Shown: positions 41,444-50,601, counted from the stretch's first letter. The stretch is 64,000 nucleotides of DNA from Mangrovimicrobium sp033283265 (GCA_033283265.1 JAWMQN010000005.1:274802-338801), one strand, 5' to 3'. Notes: generated from the letters alone by a model not told the origin. Made by a program: numbers and translations.

Positions 41444-43654
41444 TTAGCCGCGCGTGCGCGGCAGGCCGAGCGCCCGCTCGGCAATCATGCTGCGGTGTAC
41501 TTCACTGGTGCCACCGTAGATGGTGGTGCCGTGGGCGTGGCGGTAGGCCAGGTTGATCTCGCCCGCCGGGCCCTCGCGCTTGGACAGCGAATCCGGCGCG
41601 GTCAGCTCCAGCAGGTCGCGGGAGTCGGACTGGAACTTCTCCGAGGAGAACATCTTGGTCATCGGGCCATAGGCGAGGTTGGGCAGCTTGTTCACGCCGG
41701 TCCACAGGGCGCGGTTGCCCAGCACCTCGGAAATCCAGGCGTGGGCGCGGCTGCGGGCCAGGCGTTTCTGCGCGTCGGGGCTCTCGATCAGGGCCTTGCC
41801 GCCGCGCTTGAGCTCGCGGCAGAACTCTTCCGCCGCGTCGGACATGGCGTACTGGGACTTGGCGAAGCCGCCGCCGTGTTCCATTTCCAGCGCGGCGGCC
41901 ATCACCTTGACGCCGCCGTCGACCGGGCCGAGGCGGTATTTGTCATCGACGATCACGCCGTCGTAGAAGGTCGCATTGGTGCGCTCGTCCTGGAAGGTAT
42001 AGACCGGCTGGATCTCGATGCCGTCGCTGTCCAGGGGCACCACGAACATGGTCAGGCCCTTGTGCTTGGGCACGTCGGGATTGGTGCGGGTGAGCATCAG
42101 CACGTACTGGGCGATGTTGGCGCCGGAGGTCCACATCTTGGCGCCGTCGATACGCCAGCGGCCGTCTTCCAGCTGGGTCGCCTTGGTCTTGGCGGCGAAC
42201 ACGTCGGAGCCGCAGCCCGGCTCGCTGTAGCCGAGGGAGCAGATGGCGTCGCCACTGACGATGCGGCTCAGCACTTCTTCCTTGAGCTCGTCGTTGCCGA
42301 CCTTGCGGATCATGGTGCCGACGAGGTCGGTGGTGCCCACCGGGTGGCTGGTCCAGCCGTGGCTTTCCCAGACCGAGCGCAGGGCGTTCATGACGTAGGG
42401 CTCCGCCTCGCGGCCGCCGTATTCCTTCGGCCAGGCGGGGAACAGCAGTTTCGCCTCGGCCAGTTTCTTGTGCACGCCGCGGTCGAAGCCGTCGAAGGAG
42501 TAGTGCGCCTTGGCGCGCAGTTCCGGGGTGAGGATCTCGTTGAACAGGTCGTCCAGCTCCTGGCCCATGGCGCGGGCCTCGTCGCCGAGGTCGAAGTCGA
42601 TCAGCACTTCGCCGACGTCGGGCAGCGCGGCTGCCTCACCGGCGTAGAGGCGGCGGCCGGCTTCCTCGAGGAAGCTCGCCGGGTCGCCGGCGATCAGCGG
42701 CCACTGCTTGGCACGCAGGTTGTAGAGGTGCACGTCGTACTCGGTGGCCAGGCCGTAGCCGCCGAAGGTGTGCAGGGCCTGGGTAACCGCGCGGCCGGCG
42801 GTCTCGGCGGTCCACCAGTAGGCGGCGGAGATTTCCGCGCCGGCATTGGGGAGGCCGCGGGCGGTATCGTGGATGGCTTTCCAGGTGAGGTACTTGCCGC
42901 CGTCGACGTCGGTGATCAGGTCAGCCAGCGGGTGGGAGATGCCCTGGTAGGCGCCGATGGGCTGGCCGAAGGCCTCGCGCTCACAGGCGTACTCGGCGGC
43001 CAGGCGGATGGCTTCGCGGGACAGGCCGGAGACGGCGATGGCCATGAGGATTTTCCACTCCTCCAGGGCCTGGGCGAATACATTAACCGCGTCTGCGCCG
43101 CTGGCGAGCACTTCGCTGGCAGCGGCGCCGAGATCGACCTCGGCAATCGGCGTGCTGGCGAGGGTTTCCTCGCCGCGCCCGTCGGCGGGCAGGGTCACCA
43201 GCACCACGGTATCGCCATTGCGGGCGACGACGGCGTCGGCGACTGCGCCACCGGCGAGCCACTGTACGGGGGTCTCCGCCATGTCCTGCACGGCGAAGGT
43301 CACGATCTTGCTGCCCATGATCGCGGCCTCGAGGAGTTCAGCCTGGGACTCGGCAGCCAGTTGCGCCAGTACCCGGGTCGACATCAGGGTCTCGGCGACG
43401 GGGCCGGAGGCGAGGGTGCGGCCCGCCTCTTCCATCAGTACCGCCGCGTCCATGGTGCCGAGGCCGAGGCCGCCGGCTTCTTCCGGTACACGGAGAGAGA
43501 AAGCACCCAGTTCGGCGAGGCCCTGCCACAATTGCGGGTCGAAGCCACCCTGTTCTGCTGCGGCGCGAATCTGTTCGCTACCGCTGTTTTCATCAAGGAA
43601 GCGCGCGAAGGATTCGCGCATCATCCGTTGATCTTCGGAAAGATCGAAATTCAT
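41444..43654 (-). CDS. Fused double acyl-CoA dehydrogenase (FadE34-like)
   Basis: A 736-residue protein made of two ACAD units. The first holds CEREAFGQPIGAYQGISHPLADL near residue 235 and VTQALHTFGGYGLATEYDVHL. The second, from about residue 385, holds YSEPGCGSDVFAAKTKA, RIDGAKMWTSGA and YGGTSEVHRSMIAERALGLPRTRG. The first half lacks the N-terminal SEP-GSD loop in full form and may be structural. This matches the single-chain heterodimer-like FadE34 of mycobacterial cholesterol side-chain oxidation. It is the first gene of the leftward operon. Confidence 0.92.
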   Translation of the reverse strand: MNFDLSEDQRMMRESFARFLDENSGSEQIRAAAEQGGFDPQLWQGLAELGAFSLRVPEEAGGLGLGTMDAAVLMEEAGRTLASGPVAETLMSTRVLAQLAAESQAELLEAAIMGSKIVTFAVQDMAETPVQWLAGGAVADAVVARNGDTVVLVTLPADGRGEETLASTPIAEVDLGAAASEVLASGADAVNVFAQALEEWKILMAIAVSGLSREAIRLAAEYACEREAFGQPIGAYQGISHPLADLITDVDGGKYLTWKAIHDTARGLPNAGAEISAAYWWTAETAGRAVTQALHTFGGYGLATEYDVHLYNLRAKQWPLIAGDPASFLEEAGRRLYAGEAAALPDVGEVLIDFDLGDEARAMGQELDDLFNEILTPELRAKAHYSFDGFDRGVHKKLAEAKLLFPAWPKEYGGREAEPYVMNALRSVWESHGWTSHPVGTTDLVGTMIRKVGNDELKEEVLSRIVSGDAICSLGYSEPGCGSDVFAAKTKATQLEDGRWRIDGAKMWTSGANIAQYVLMLTRTNPDVPKHKGLTMFVVPLDSDGIEIQPVYTFQDERTNATFYDGVIVDDKYRLGPVDGGVKVMAAALEMEHGGGFAKSQYAMSDAAEEFCRELKRGGKALIESPDAQKRLARSRAHAWISEVLGNRALWTGVNKLPNLAYGPMTKMFSSEKFQSDSRDLLELTAPDSLSKREGPAGEINLAYRHAHGTTIYGGTSEVHRSMIAERALGLPRTRG

Positions 43655-44008
43655 AGTGTGGTAACTCCGACTACGGGGGCTGACTGAAAGAATTATACGC
43701 CGCGCGCCTGGGCACGCAGACCTGTATCTGGCGGCCTCTGCGCTCGCGGCTGATCTGCTGCAGCCGGCGCGACAGGCGCCAGGGGCGGCTACCGCGCAGC
43801 CCGTAATCGCTCATGATCGGGGGCCGCAAACCGCTTCGCAAAACCGCGGGAAGGGTACTATGCACCCCCCTGAGGGTCAATATAATCAACAGGAGTGGTG
43901 ATTACGGGATCGTCACTGGACAAGTGCCGATGCGGCCATAAACAATAGGCTGATCACCCGGAATTTCCGGGCAAATTACAAACAGAAAATAGCCCGGAGG
44001 TAGCACGC
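43655..44008. other. Divergent promoter region of two beta-oxidation units
   Basis: A 354-base gap between the fused ACAD gene (minus) and an SDR gene (plus). The SDR side contains TATAAT (43881-43886) and a CCGGAGG ribosome-binding site (43994-44000). No -35 box could be fixed and no strong palindrome was found by eye. It is a likely target for one of the TetR proteins encoded nearby. Confidence 0.5.
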
Positions 44009-44812
44009 ATGATCGGTCACGACCCACTGGATCTCGACGGCCAGGTCGCCTTCGTCACCGGGGCCGGCCAGGGCGCCGGCCGCGGCATCGCCCTCGCCCT
44101 CGCCCACCACAATGCGGGCGGCGTGGCGGTCAACGACTTTGTCCTGGAGCGCGCCGAAGCCGTGGCGGCGGAGATTCGCGAGCTGGGCGTGCCCGCCGCT
44201 GCGGTGCAGGCGGACGTCGGCGATATGGACTCGGTGCGCGCCGCCTTCAGCGCCGCCACGGCGGCCCTCGGGCCGGTCACCCTGCTGGTCAACAACGCCG
44301 GTAACGCCGGGCCGCAGGCCGATATGGGCTTCTCCCCGCCCTTCTGGGAGGCCGACCCGGCGGACTGGGACCGCTACCTGCGCACCAACCTGTTCGGGGT
44401 CATGAACTGCTGCCACGCGGCCATTCCGGCCATGGTCGAGCAGGGCCGCGGCCGGGTGGTCACCGTGGTCTCCGATTCCGGCCGGGTGGGCGAGGCGCGA
44501 CTCGCCGCCTACTCCGCCGCGAAGGCCGCTGCCGCTGCGCTGATGCGCTCGCTGGCCAAGGAAACCGGCCGCTACAACATCACCTGCAACGCCATTTCCC
44601 TGTCCACCCTCGAGCCGCCCATAGACGAGGAGCAACTGGCCCAGTTCTACGCCAACGACAGGGTGAAGGCGCAGCTTTCCCGCTACACCATCCGCCGCTT
44701 CGGCCAGCCGGACGACGTCGCCAACATGGCCCTGTTCCTGTGCTCCGACGCCGCCGCCTGGATCACCGGCCAGACCTACCCGGTCAACGGCGGCTATTCC
44801 TTCACCCAGTAA
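44009..44812 (+). CDS. SDR-family oxidoreductase
   Basis: A 267-residue short-chain dehydrogenase. VTGAGQGAGRGIA is the cofactor loop, NNAGNAG follows, and YSAAK carries the catalytic Tyr-x3-Lys; it ends WITGQTYPVNGGYSFTQ. An Asn-Asp at the end of strand beta-2 (VNDF) suggests NAD preference. It would oxidise a 3-hydroxyacyl or alcohol group. It is followed after 36 bases by a SnoaL-like gene on the same strand and diverges from the ACAD operon. Confidence 0.92.
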   Translation: MIGHDPLDLDGQVAFVTGAGQGAGRGIALALAHHNAGGVAVNDFVLERAEAVAAEIRELGVPAAAVQADVGDMDSVRAAFSAATAALGPVTLLVNNAGNAGPQADMGFSPPFWEADPADWDRYLRTNLFGVMNCCHAAIPAMVEQGRGRVVTVVSDSGRVGEARLAAYSAAKAAAAALMRSLAKETGRYNITCNAISLSTLEPPIDEEQLAQFYANDRVKAQLSRYTIRRFGQPDDVANMALFLCSDAAAWITGQTYPVNGGYSFTQ

Positions 44813-44848
44813 TCCCCCCTGACGCCCGCAGCGAAAGAGACATAACAA

Positions 44849-45373
44849 ATGAGTGAACAACAGGCACTGCAAACCCTGCTCGACAAAGAAGCCATCCGCG
44901 AACTCGGCCTGCTCTACTCCCGCGGCGTGGACCGCAAGGACGGCGAACTGCTGCGCGACCTCTACACCGAGGACGCCACCGACACCCACGGCGACACCTT
45001 CGACGGCCCCGCGGACAAGTACGTCGACTTCCTCGAAGCCGCCTTCCCCTACATGCAGTACAGCGGCCACCACGTCTGCAACCACCTGGTTTCGGTGGAC
45101 GGCGATACGGGCGAAGGCGAGATCTACGCCCTCGCCTACCACATCATTCCCGATGGCAGCGGCGGCTGGCAGGAGGACTTCATGGCGGTGCGCTATATCG
45201 ATCGCTACCGCAGGTGCGAGGATGGCCGCTGGCGCTTCGCCCAGCGGGTGGTGACCTACGACCTGCGCAGCCGCCGCCCGCTGGCGACGCCCGAGGATGC
45301 CGAGCCGCGCCCGTCGGAACCGAGCTTCGAGGTGCTGCAGAGCAGGTTGTTCCAGCGCGGCCCGCGGGCCTGA
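44849..45373 (+). CDS. SnoaL/NTF2-like protein
   Basis: A 174-residue cone-fold protein. DKEAIRELGLLYSRGVDRKDGELLRDLYTEDATDTHGD is the classic N-terminal pattern of SnoaL-like proteins, and YMQYSGHHVCNHLVSVDGDTGEGEIYALAYH forms the central sheet. Relatives include ketosteroid isomerases, dehydratases and ring cyclases; an Asp-His pair in the pocket is plausible but unproven. Operon with the preceding SDR suggests a lyase or isomerase step of the same pathway. Confidence 0.9.
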   Translation: MSEQQALQTLLDKEAIRELGLLYSRGVDRKDGELLRDLYTEDATDTHGDTFDGPADKYVDFLEAAFPYMQYSGHHVCNHLVSVDGDTGEGEIYALAYHIIPDGSGGWQEDFMAVRYIDRYRRCEDGRWRFAQRVVTYDLRSRRPLATPEDAEPRPSEPSFEVLQSRLFQRGPRA

Positions 45374-45392
45374 GGCAGGCCGGGTGAGCGGC

Positions 45393-46061
45393 TCAGGACT
45401 CGCCGCCGTCCGGCGAGTAGCGCTCGACCAGTTGCGGGAATTTGTCCCGGTTGAGGCTGCCGAACAGGGTCAGGCGGTTCATCTCCTCGACGAAGCGCGC
45501 CTGCATGGCTTTTTTCCCCTTCGCGCCCTTGGCGTGGGCGCCGACCCAGATCGGCCACAGCAGGGCGCTGGAAAGGCTGATGAAGGCGAAGACCTCGAGG
45601 TCCATGTCCTTGCGGCCGTAACCGCTGTCGACGAATTCACCGAGTTCCTTGACGTAGGTTTTCCAGAACTTGTCGGTGACCACCCCCTGGGTACTCATGA
45701 CGTCGAACAGCCAGGCCCGGCTCAGCTCCGGGTTGCTCATGGCGAAGTTGCTCAGCCGCTCCAGGGCGACGTCCGGCGCCAGCTTGGCGGCGGACTCCGA
45801 CTCCTCGGGAATGTCGCTGTAGAACTCGGCAAAGATCCGCTCGGAAACCCAGGCCGCGGTGGCGTGGGCGAGGTCCTCGCGGGTGGGAAAATGCTGGTAG
45901 GCGGTGCCGCGATTGACGCCGGCGCGACGCGCCACCTCGGTCACGCTGAGGCTTTCGGGCCCGTCCTTTGCCAGTACTTCCAGCGCCGCCTGGAGAATTT
46001 CCCGCCGGGTGGACTCCGGGTTGGTGTTGTTGCGGCGTTTGCTGCTGCGTGCGTCAGCCAT
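45393..46061 (-). CDS. TetR-family regulator (paralogue group, copy 1)
   Basis: A 222-residue TetR protein. The HTH reads LSVTEVARRAGVNRGTAYQHFPTREDLAHATAAWVSE. Its ligand domain ends LLWPIWVGAHAKGAKGKKAMQARFVEEMNRLTLFG, a pattern repeated in the two TetR genes at 47810 and 48547. It diverges from an SDR gene across 120 bases that include a small palindrome, and probably controls that gene and itself. Confidence 0.93.
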   Translation of the reverse strand: MADARSSKRRNNTNPESTRREILQAALEVLAKDGPESLSVTEVARRAGVNRGTAYQHFPTREDLAHATAAWVSERIFAEFYSDIPEESESAAKLAPDVALERLSNFAMSNPELSRAWLFDVMSTQGVVTDKFWKTYVKELGEFVDSGYGRKDMDLEVFAFISLSSALLWPIWVGAHAKGAKGKKAMQARFVEEMNRLTLFGSLNRDKFPQLVERYSPDGGES

Positions 46062-46102
46062 ACGATTCCCCTGTCAAGATGACCCCCCATCAGTTCGCGA
46101 TA

Positions 46103-46114
46103 AACATACATGTT
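46103..46114. promoter_or_regulatory. Small palindrome between TetR and SDR genes
   Basis: AACAT-AC-ATGTT is a 5-bp inverted repeat placed 42 bases from the TetR start and 68 from the SDR start. It is a plausible but short TetR half-site pair. TTGACA follows at 46158-46163, too close to the SDR ATG to serve it. Confidence 0.35.
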
Positions 46115-46181
46115 GATCACTACCCTCGCAAGGTATTAGGATCAATTAACACCCCTGTTGACAACCAGAAAGGTAACAAGC

Positions 46182-46928
46182 ATGTCACTGAACGGTAAAA
46201 CCGCCGTTGTAACCGGCGGCGGCAGCGGCATCGGCCGCGCCATCGCCCTGCAACTGGCAAAGGACGGCGCCGCCGTCGCGGTGTGGGACCTGAGCGCCGA
46301 CAGCGCGGCCGCAACCGTACAATTGATTGAAGCATCCGGCGGCCGGGCACTGGCCTGTCCCGGCGACGCGGCGAATGCCGCTGCAATTGCCCAAAGCGCC
46401 GCGCGCACCCGCGATGCCTTCGGCCCCATCACCATCCTGGTGAACAATGCCGGCATCACCGGCTTTACCCCCTTCATGGAGATCACCGAGGAGCACTGGG
46501 ACCGGATGATGGCGGTCAATCTCAAGGGCCCTTTCCTGTGTTGCCAGCAGGTGATCCCGGACATGCTGGCCGCGGGCTGGGGGCGGATCGTCAACATCTC
46601 CTCGTCCTCCGCACAGACCGGCGCCAGGGTGATGACCCACTACTCCTCCTCCAAGGGCGGCGTGGTGACCTTCACCAAGTCGCTGGCCCAGGAGTACGCC
46701 ACCACCGGTATCACCGTGAACAATATCCCGCCGGGCTTCATCGATACGCCGATGCTGCGGGCGTCACCGGTGGATGTCGAGGCGGAGGCCGCCTCGGTAA
46801 AATCCCCCATGCACCGGCCGGGCACGCCGGAGGACATCGCCACCGCCTGCGCCTTCCTGGTGTCGGAGGCGGCGGGCTATATCACCGGCCAGACCCTGGG
46901 CGTCAACGGCGGCCGGGTGATGCCCTGA
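46182..46928 (+). CDS. SDR-family oxidoreductase
   Basis: A 248-residue short-chain dehydrogenase. VTGGGSGIGRAIA is the cofactor loop, NNAGITG follows, and YSSSK carries the catalytic Tyr-x3-Lys; it ends YITGQTLGVNGGRVMP. The Asp at the end of beta-2 (VWDL) suggests NAD use. GAAAGG precedes the ATG at 46182; an in-frame upstream start is less likely. It diverges from TetR copy 1 and converges with another SDR gene 12 bases away. Confidence 0.92.
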   Translation: MSLNGKTAVVTGGGSGIGRAIALQLAKDGAAVAVWDLSADSAAATVQLIEASGGRALACPGDAANAAAIAQSAARTRDAFGPITILVNNAGITGFTPFMEITEEHWDRMMAVNLKGPFLCCQQVIPDMLAAGWGRIVNISSSSAQTGARVMTHYSSSKGGVVTFTKSLAQEYATTGITVNNIPPGFIDTPMLRASPVDVEAEAASVKSPMHRPGTPEDIATACAFLVSEAAGYITGQTLGVNGGRVMP

Positions 46929-46940
46929 GGTCGGAGAGCC

Positions 46941-47702
46941 TCAGCCCGCGGTAATGCCGCTGTCGAGATTGATGCAGGCACCGTGGTAACCGCGGGCGGC
47001 GTCGGTGGCGAGGAAGGCCACCAGCGCCGCCACATCGTCGATTTCCACCAGGCCGCGCAGCGGCACGATCCGCGACAGCAGGCTCTGGTCCGGCTCCTGT
47101 AGCTGGGTCAGCCCCATTGCCAGCTTGGTCATCATGCCGCCCGGTGCCACCGCGTTGATGCGGATGGGCTGGTGCATGTACTCCATGGCGAGGGACCTGG
47201 TCATGTGGGTGAGCGCCGCCTTGGTCGACGAGTAGGCGGCGAGGTAGGCCTGGCCCATGAAGGCCGCGCAGGAGGTCACGTTGACTACCGCGCCACTGGT
47301 TTCCAGCAGGTGGGGGATGGCGGCGCGGATCAGCTTGAAGGGCGCGGTCAGGTTCACCGCCAGGGTCAGGTCCCAGTCGGCATCGCTCATTTGCGTGGTG
47401 TGGCGCGGCAGCATGACCGCCGCCACGTTGCACAGGGCGTCGAGGCGGCCGAACTCGGCCAGTGCCGCGGCGACCGCGGCTTCGCAACTGCCGGCTTGCG
47501 ACAGGTCCACCACTTGCGGGTGAGCCCGGGTGCCGAGTGCGGCCACTTCCGCGGCGACGGCCGGCAAACCCTCCGCGTCAATATCGAGCAGGCTCACATC
47601 GGCACCGGCCGCGGCGAGTTTCAGTGCCGTCGCGCGGCCGAGACCGGCGGCGGCACCGGTGACCAGCACGGCCTTGCCGTGCATGTCAGACAGTTCTGGC
47701 AT
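46941..47702 (-). CDS. SDR-family oxidoreductase
   Basis: A 253-residue short-chain dehydrogenase. VTGAAAGLGRATA is the cofactor loop and YSSTK the catalytic Tyr-x3-Lys. The usual NNAG is CNVAA, a modest departure. GGAGATAATAAA before the ATG at 47702 sets the start. It may share regulation with TetR copy 2, which is encoded 107 bases upstream in the same direction. Confidence 0.9.
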   Translation of the reverse strand: MPELSDMHGKAVLVTGAAAGLGRATALKLAAAGADVSLLDIDAEGLPAVAAEVAALGTRAHPQVVDLSQAGSCEAAVAAALAEFGRLDALCNVAAVMLPRHTTQMSDADWDLTLAVNLTAPFKLIRAAIPHLLETSGAVVNVTSCAAFMGQAYLAAYSSTKAALTHMTRSLAMEYMHQPIRINAVAPGGMMTKLAMGLTQLQEPDQSLLSRIVPLRGLVEIDDVAALVAFLATDAARGYHGACINLDSGITAG

Positions 47703-47809
47703 TTTATTATCTCCGGGATTACTGGTTTGCTGGCGGGCTGGGAAAGTGACGAAGATACCAGAGGCCGGGGGGCTTGCCACGCCCGGAGCGAGTTTTCGGC
47801 CGGGCGGCC

Positions 47810-48481
47810 CTAGGCGCCCTCGCCGAGCAGCTGCTCGAGGTGGGGGAAGGCATCGGCGCGCATGACCCCGTGGAGCATCAGGCGCAGCACTTCCCGGCGC
47901 ATGCGCCGGGCCATGGCCAGCCGGTCCTGGCTGGATTTGGCCCGCGCCCGGACCCAGACCGGCCAGAGGAAGTAACCCGCCAGGATCAGCACCGACAGGG
48001 CCTCGGCGTCGATCCCCTCCTCGCTGACCTCGCTATCCGCCAGCCCCTGGCTGGCCTCGACGAAGCGCTTGAAGAACACGTCTTCCCCGGGGTCATCGGC
48101 GGCGAGAATTTCGAACAGCCAGATACGGCCGAGGTCGGGGTTTTCCACGGCGAAATCCACCAGCCCCGAAATGACTTCGTAGATCGGCCGCTGGTTGGAG
48201 TCGCTGGCGTAGCCCGCCGGGTCAATGGAGCCGAAGACCTTGACCAACAGGTGCTCACTGACCGACTCGACGGTGGCCTTGATCAATTCCTCGCGGGTCT
48301 CGAAATGCTGGTAGGCGGTACCGCGGTTCACCCCGGCGAGATGCGCCACCTTGCTCAGGCTGAGCCCGTCCGGGCCGTCGGAGGCCAGGACACTACGGGC
48401 GGAAACGAGGATGGCCTCCCGGGTCGCTTCGGGATTGCGCGGGCGACGGGTACTGCCAGATGCGGAGGACTTACCCGCCAT
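47810..48481 (-). CDS. TetR-family regulator (paralogue group, copy 2)
   Basis: A 223-residue TetR protein. The HTH reads LSLSKVAHLAGVNRGTAYQHFETREELIKATVESVSE. The ligand domain carries PDLGRIWLFEILAADDPGEDVFFKRFV, nearly matching copy 3. The ATG at 48481 lies next to a perfect palindrome and has no Shine-Dalgarno; an in-frame ATG at 48493 lies inside that palindrome. It is upstream of an SDR gene on the same strand. Confidence 0.92.
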   Translation of the reverse strand: MAGKSSASGSTRRPRNPEATREAILVSARSVLASDGPDGLSLSKVAHLAGVNRGTAYQHFETREELIKATVESVSEHLLVKVFGSIDPAGYASDSNQRPIYEVISGLVDFAVENPDLGRIWLFEILAADDPGEDVFFKRFVEASQGLADSEVSEEGIDAEALSVLILAGYFLWPVWVRARAKSSQDRLAMARRMRREVLRLMLHGVMRADAFPHLEQLLGEGA

Positions 48482-48504
48482 AATAAACACCATTGTCGTT
48501 TATT
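48482..48504. promoter_or_regulatory. Palindromic operator abutting the TetR copy 2 start codon
   Basis: AATAAAC (48482-48488) and GTTTATT (48498-48504) are perfect inverted arms around nine bases. The element ends exactly at the ATG of TetR copy 2 and is 42 bases from the stop of TetR copy 3. Autoregulation by a TetR dimer bound over the transcription or translation start is the simplest reading. Confidence 0.65.
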
Positions 48505-48546
48505 AGGCGATTGTGTGCGCCGTGCCAGGCGCTGTCAACCGCAGAC

Positions 48547-49245
48547 TCAGTCGCGGGGGAATTTATCCCGCAGGTAGGACTGCAGCAGGGCGTGACTGTC
48601 GGCCTTGATCACACCGTGCATATTGAGCCGCAGGACCTCGCCGGCGAAGCGCCGCGCCATCTGCGCGCGGGCCTTCTTGCCCCTGGCGTGGGCGCCAACC
48701 CAGACCGGCCAGAGGAAAAACCCGGACAGGGTGAGCACGGTGATGACCTCCACGTCGATGCCGGGCTCCGCCGCATCGCTCTCGATCAACTCCTGCATGG
48801 ACTGCACGAAGCGCTGGTAGAAGACATCCTCCCGGGGATTGTCCCGCGCCAGCAGGTCGAACAGCCAGATGCGGCCGATCTCGGGGTTGTCGATGGCGAA
48901 CCCGGCGAGCTGCAGGTTGAACTCGGCCATGCTGCTGATGACTTCGGAGATTTTGAGACCGCCCTCCCGTTCGGAAGCCAGCCTGGCCTCCTCCGCATCC
49001 TGCGGAAACACCGACTCCAGCAGTTGATTGCTGACCCAGTCGAGAGTGGCCCGCACCAGGTCTTCCTTGATCTCGAAATACTGGTAGGCGGTGCCGCGAT
49101 TGACGCCGGCCAGCTTGGCGACCGCGGAAACACTCAGGCCCTCGGGACCGTCCTGTGCAATCACGGTTTTCGCCGCCTCGAGGATCGCGGCGCGGGTTTT
49201 TTCCGGGTTCCGCCGCCGTTTCGGCCGCGGGGTTTCGCGTGGCAT
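48547..49245 (-). CDS. TetR-family regulator (paralogue group, copy 3)
   Basis: A 232-residue TetR protein. The HTH reads LSVSAVAKLAGVNRGTAYQYFEIKEDLVRATLDWVSN, and PEIGRIWLFDLLARDNPREDVFYQRFV plus FFLWPVWVGAHARGKKARAQMARRFAGEVLRLNMHGVI follow. It is tandem to copy 2 and shares most motifs, so the two arose by duplication. It diverges from an SDR gene at 49589 across 343 bases. Confidence 0.93.
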   Translation of the reverse strand: MPRETPRPKRRRNPEKTRAAILEAAKTVIAQDGPEGLSVSAVAKLAGVNRGTAYQYFEIKEDLVRATLDWVSNQLLESVFPQDAEEARLASEREGGLKISEVISSMAEFNLQLAGFAIDNPEIGRIWLFDLLARDNPREDVFYQRFVQSMQELIESDAAEPGIDVEVITVLTLSGFFLWPVWVGAHARGKKARAQMARRFAGEVLRLNMHGVIKADSHALLQSYLRDKFPRD

Positions 49246-49588
49246 TGATCGTTCCCCTGGGTTGTGCTGCTGGTTTGCACGCGCTGTTTTATTGGTTATG
49301 GCGCGTTATATCAGCTCGCGCCTGAGATCGCCAATGGGCAGCGGCAATTTGCCGCCGTATGGACTTCAGCCAGAATGCGCCGGCGGAAAGTTGCACAAAA
49401 CTGCATCTTCCAGCGCAAATCAGGCCGTGCTTTCGCCCGCCATAGATGGCGCTGTTGTGCGTCCACGGTGAGCGCCACTTCATGGGCGGGGCCGGGATCG
49501 TGGCACCGGCACCCTTACCGCTTGGTTGCGACTCAGGAGGCATGTTTATATCCTAGCGCCCTCACTCGACAAGCTCAGGAACCACACC
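49246..49588. other. Intergenic region between TetR copy 3 and an SDR gene
   Basis: A 343-base divergent gap. CTCAGGAACC (49573-49582) is the ribosome-binding region of the SDR. No strong palindrome or complete promoter was found by eye; short open frames here have no support. Confidence 0.45.
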
Positions 49589-50260
49589 ATGCTCGACAAC
49601 CTCCGTATCGTCATCACCGGCGCCGCCGGCAGCCTCGGCCAGGCGGCCGCAGAAAAAGCCCGCGCCTCCGGCGCCTACGTCATCGGCCTCGACATCGTCG
49701 ACACCGACAGCGTCGCCAACACCGACGAGTACCACCGCGTGAACCTGATGGACCGCGCCGAGACCCGGGCCTGCTTCGACAAGCTCGGCGACATCGACGC
49801 CCTGTGCAATATCGCCGGCGGCTTCGCCATGGGCGACGCAGCTTCCGACCCGGACAGCGAACAGTGGGACAAGCTCTTCGCCCTCAACGTCAACACCATG
49901 CGCAACGCCACCATGGCCGCGGTGCCGCTGCTGACGAAGAAAAGCAAGAGTGCGATCGTGAACATCGGCGCCATGGGCGCGCTGTCCGGCATCGGCGGCA
50001 TGAGCGCCTACTGCTGTTCCAAGGGCTCGGTGATGAAGCTCACCGAGAGCCTGTCGGATGAACTGCGCGAGAGCGGCGTGAACGTCAACGCGGTACTGCC
50101 GAGCGTCATCGATACGCCGCCGAACCGCGCCGACATGCCCGACGCGGACTTCTCGAAATGGGTGACCCCGGCGCAACTGGGGGAAGTCATCTGCTTCCTC
50201 GCCTCACCCGCCGCCAGCGGCATCCACGGCGCGCTGATCCCGGTGCGCGGGCTGTCCTGA
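49589..50260 (+). CDS. SDR-family oxidoreductase
   Basis: A 223-residue short-chain dehydrogenase, slightly short for the class. ITGAAGSLGQAAA is the cofactor loop (GxxxSLG rather than GxG), CNIAGGFA replaces NNAG, and YCCSK carries the catalytic Tyr-x3-Lys. It ends IHGALIPVRGLS. The internal ATG after AGGAACCACACC was chosen; a start 63 bases upstream would add a non-homologous tail. Substrate unknown. Confidence 0.88.
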   Translation: MLDNLRIVITGAAGSLGQAAAEKARASGAYVIGLDIVDTDSVANTDEYHRVNLMDRAETRACFDKLGDIDALCNIAGGFAMGDAASDPDSEQWDKLFALNVNTMRNATMAAVPLLTKKSKSAIVNIGAMGALSGIGGMSAYCCSKGSVMKLTESLSDELRESGVNVNAVLPSVIDTPPNRADMPDADFSKWVTPAQLGEVICFLASPAASGIHGALIPVRGLS

Positions 50261-50274
50261 TCGCCCCTGCAGTA

Positions 50275-50299
50275 CTCACCCGGAGCAGATCCGGGTGAG
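50275..50299. terminator. Hairpin between convergent SDR and MoaD-like genes
   Basis: CTCACCCGGA (50275-50284) and TCCGGGTGAG (50290-50299) form a perfect 10-bp stem with a five-base loop. It sits between two convergent stops (50260 and 50309). There is no T tract on either side, so efficient intrinsic termination is uncertain. Confidence 0.5.
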
Positions 50300-50308
50300 C
50301 CTCCCTCC

Positions 50309-50601
50309 TCACCCGCCAGACAGCGCGCCCACCACCAGGAAGGGCTCCGCCCCCGCAATCACAGGCTCTGGCAGTGGCTCATCCGGCGATAGGTCGGAAA
50401 TATCTTTCTGGCAGGCAAAGAAGCGCACATAGGCCCGGCGCTTGCCGGTTTTCGCGTCGCGCATCGTGCCGCGCAGCATCGGGTAGCGCGCCTCCACGGC
50501 GTCCAGCAAGCTGCGCTGGGTCGCCGCTCCGTCGAGCGCGAGGTGCAACGGGCCGCTTATTTTCGCCAGCCGGTACAGCGGCGTGGGCAGCACGACCTCG
50601 A

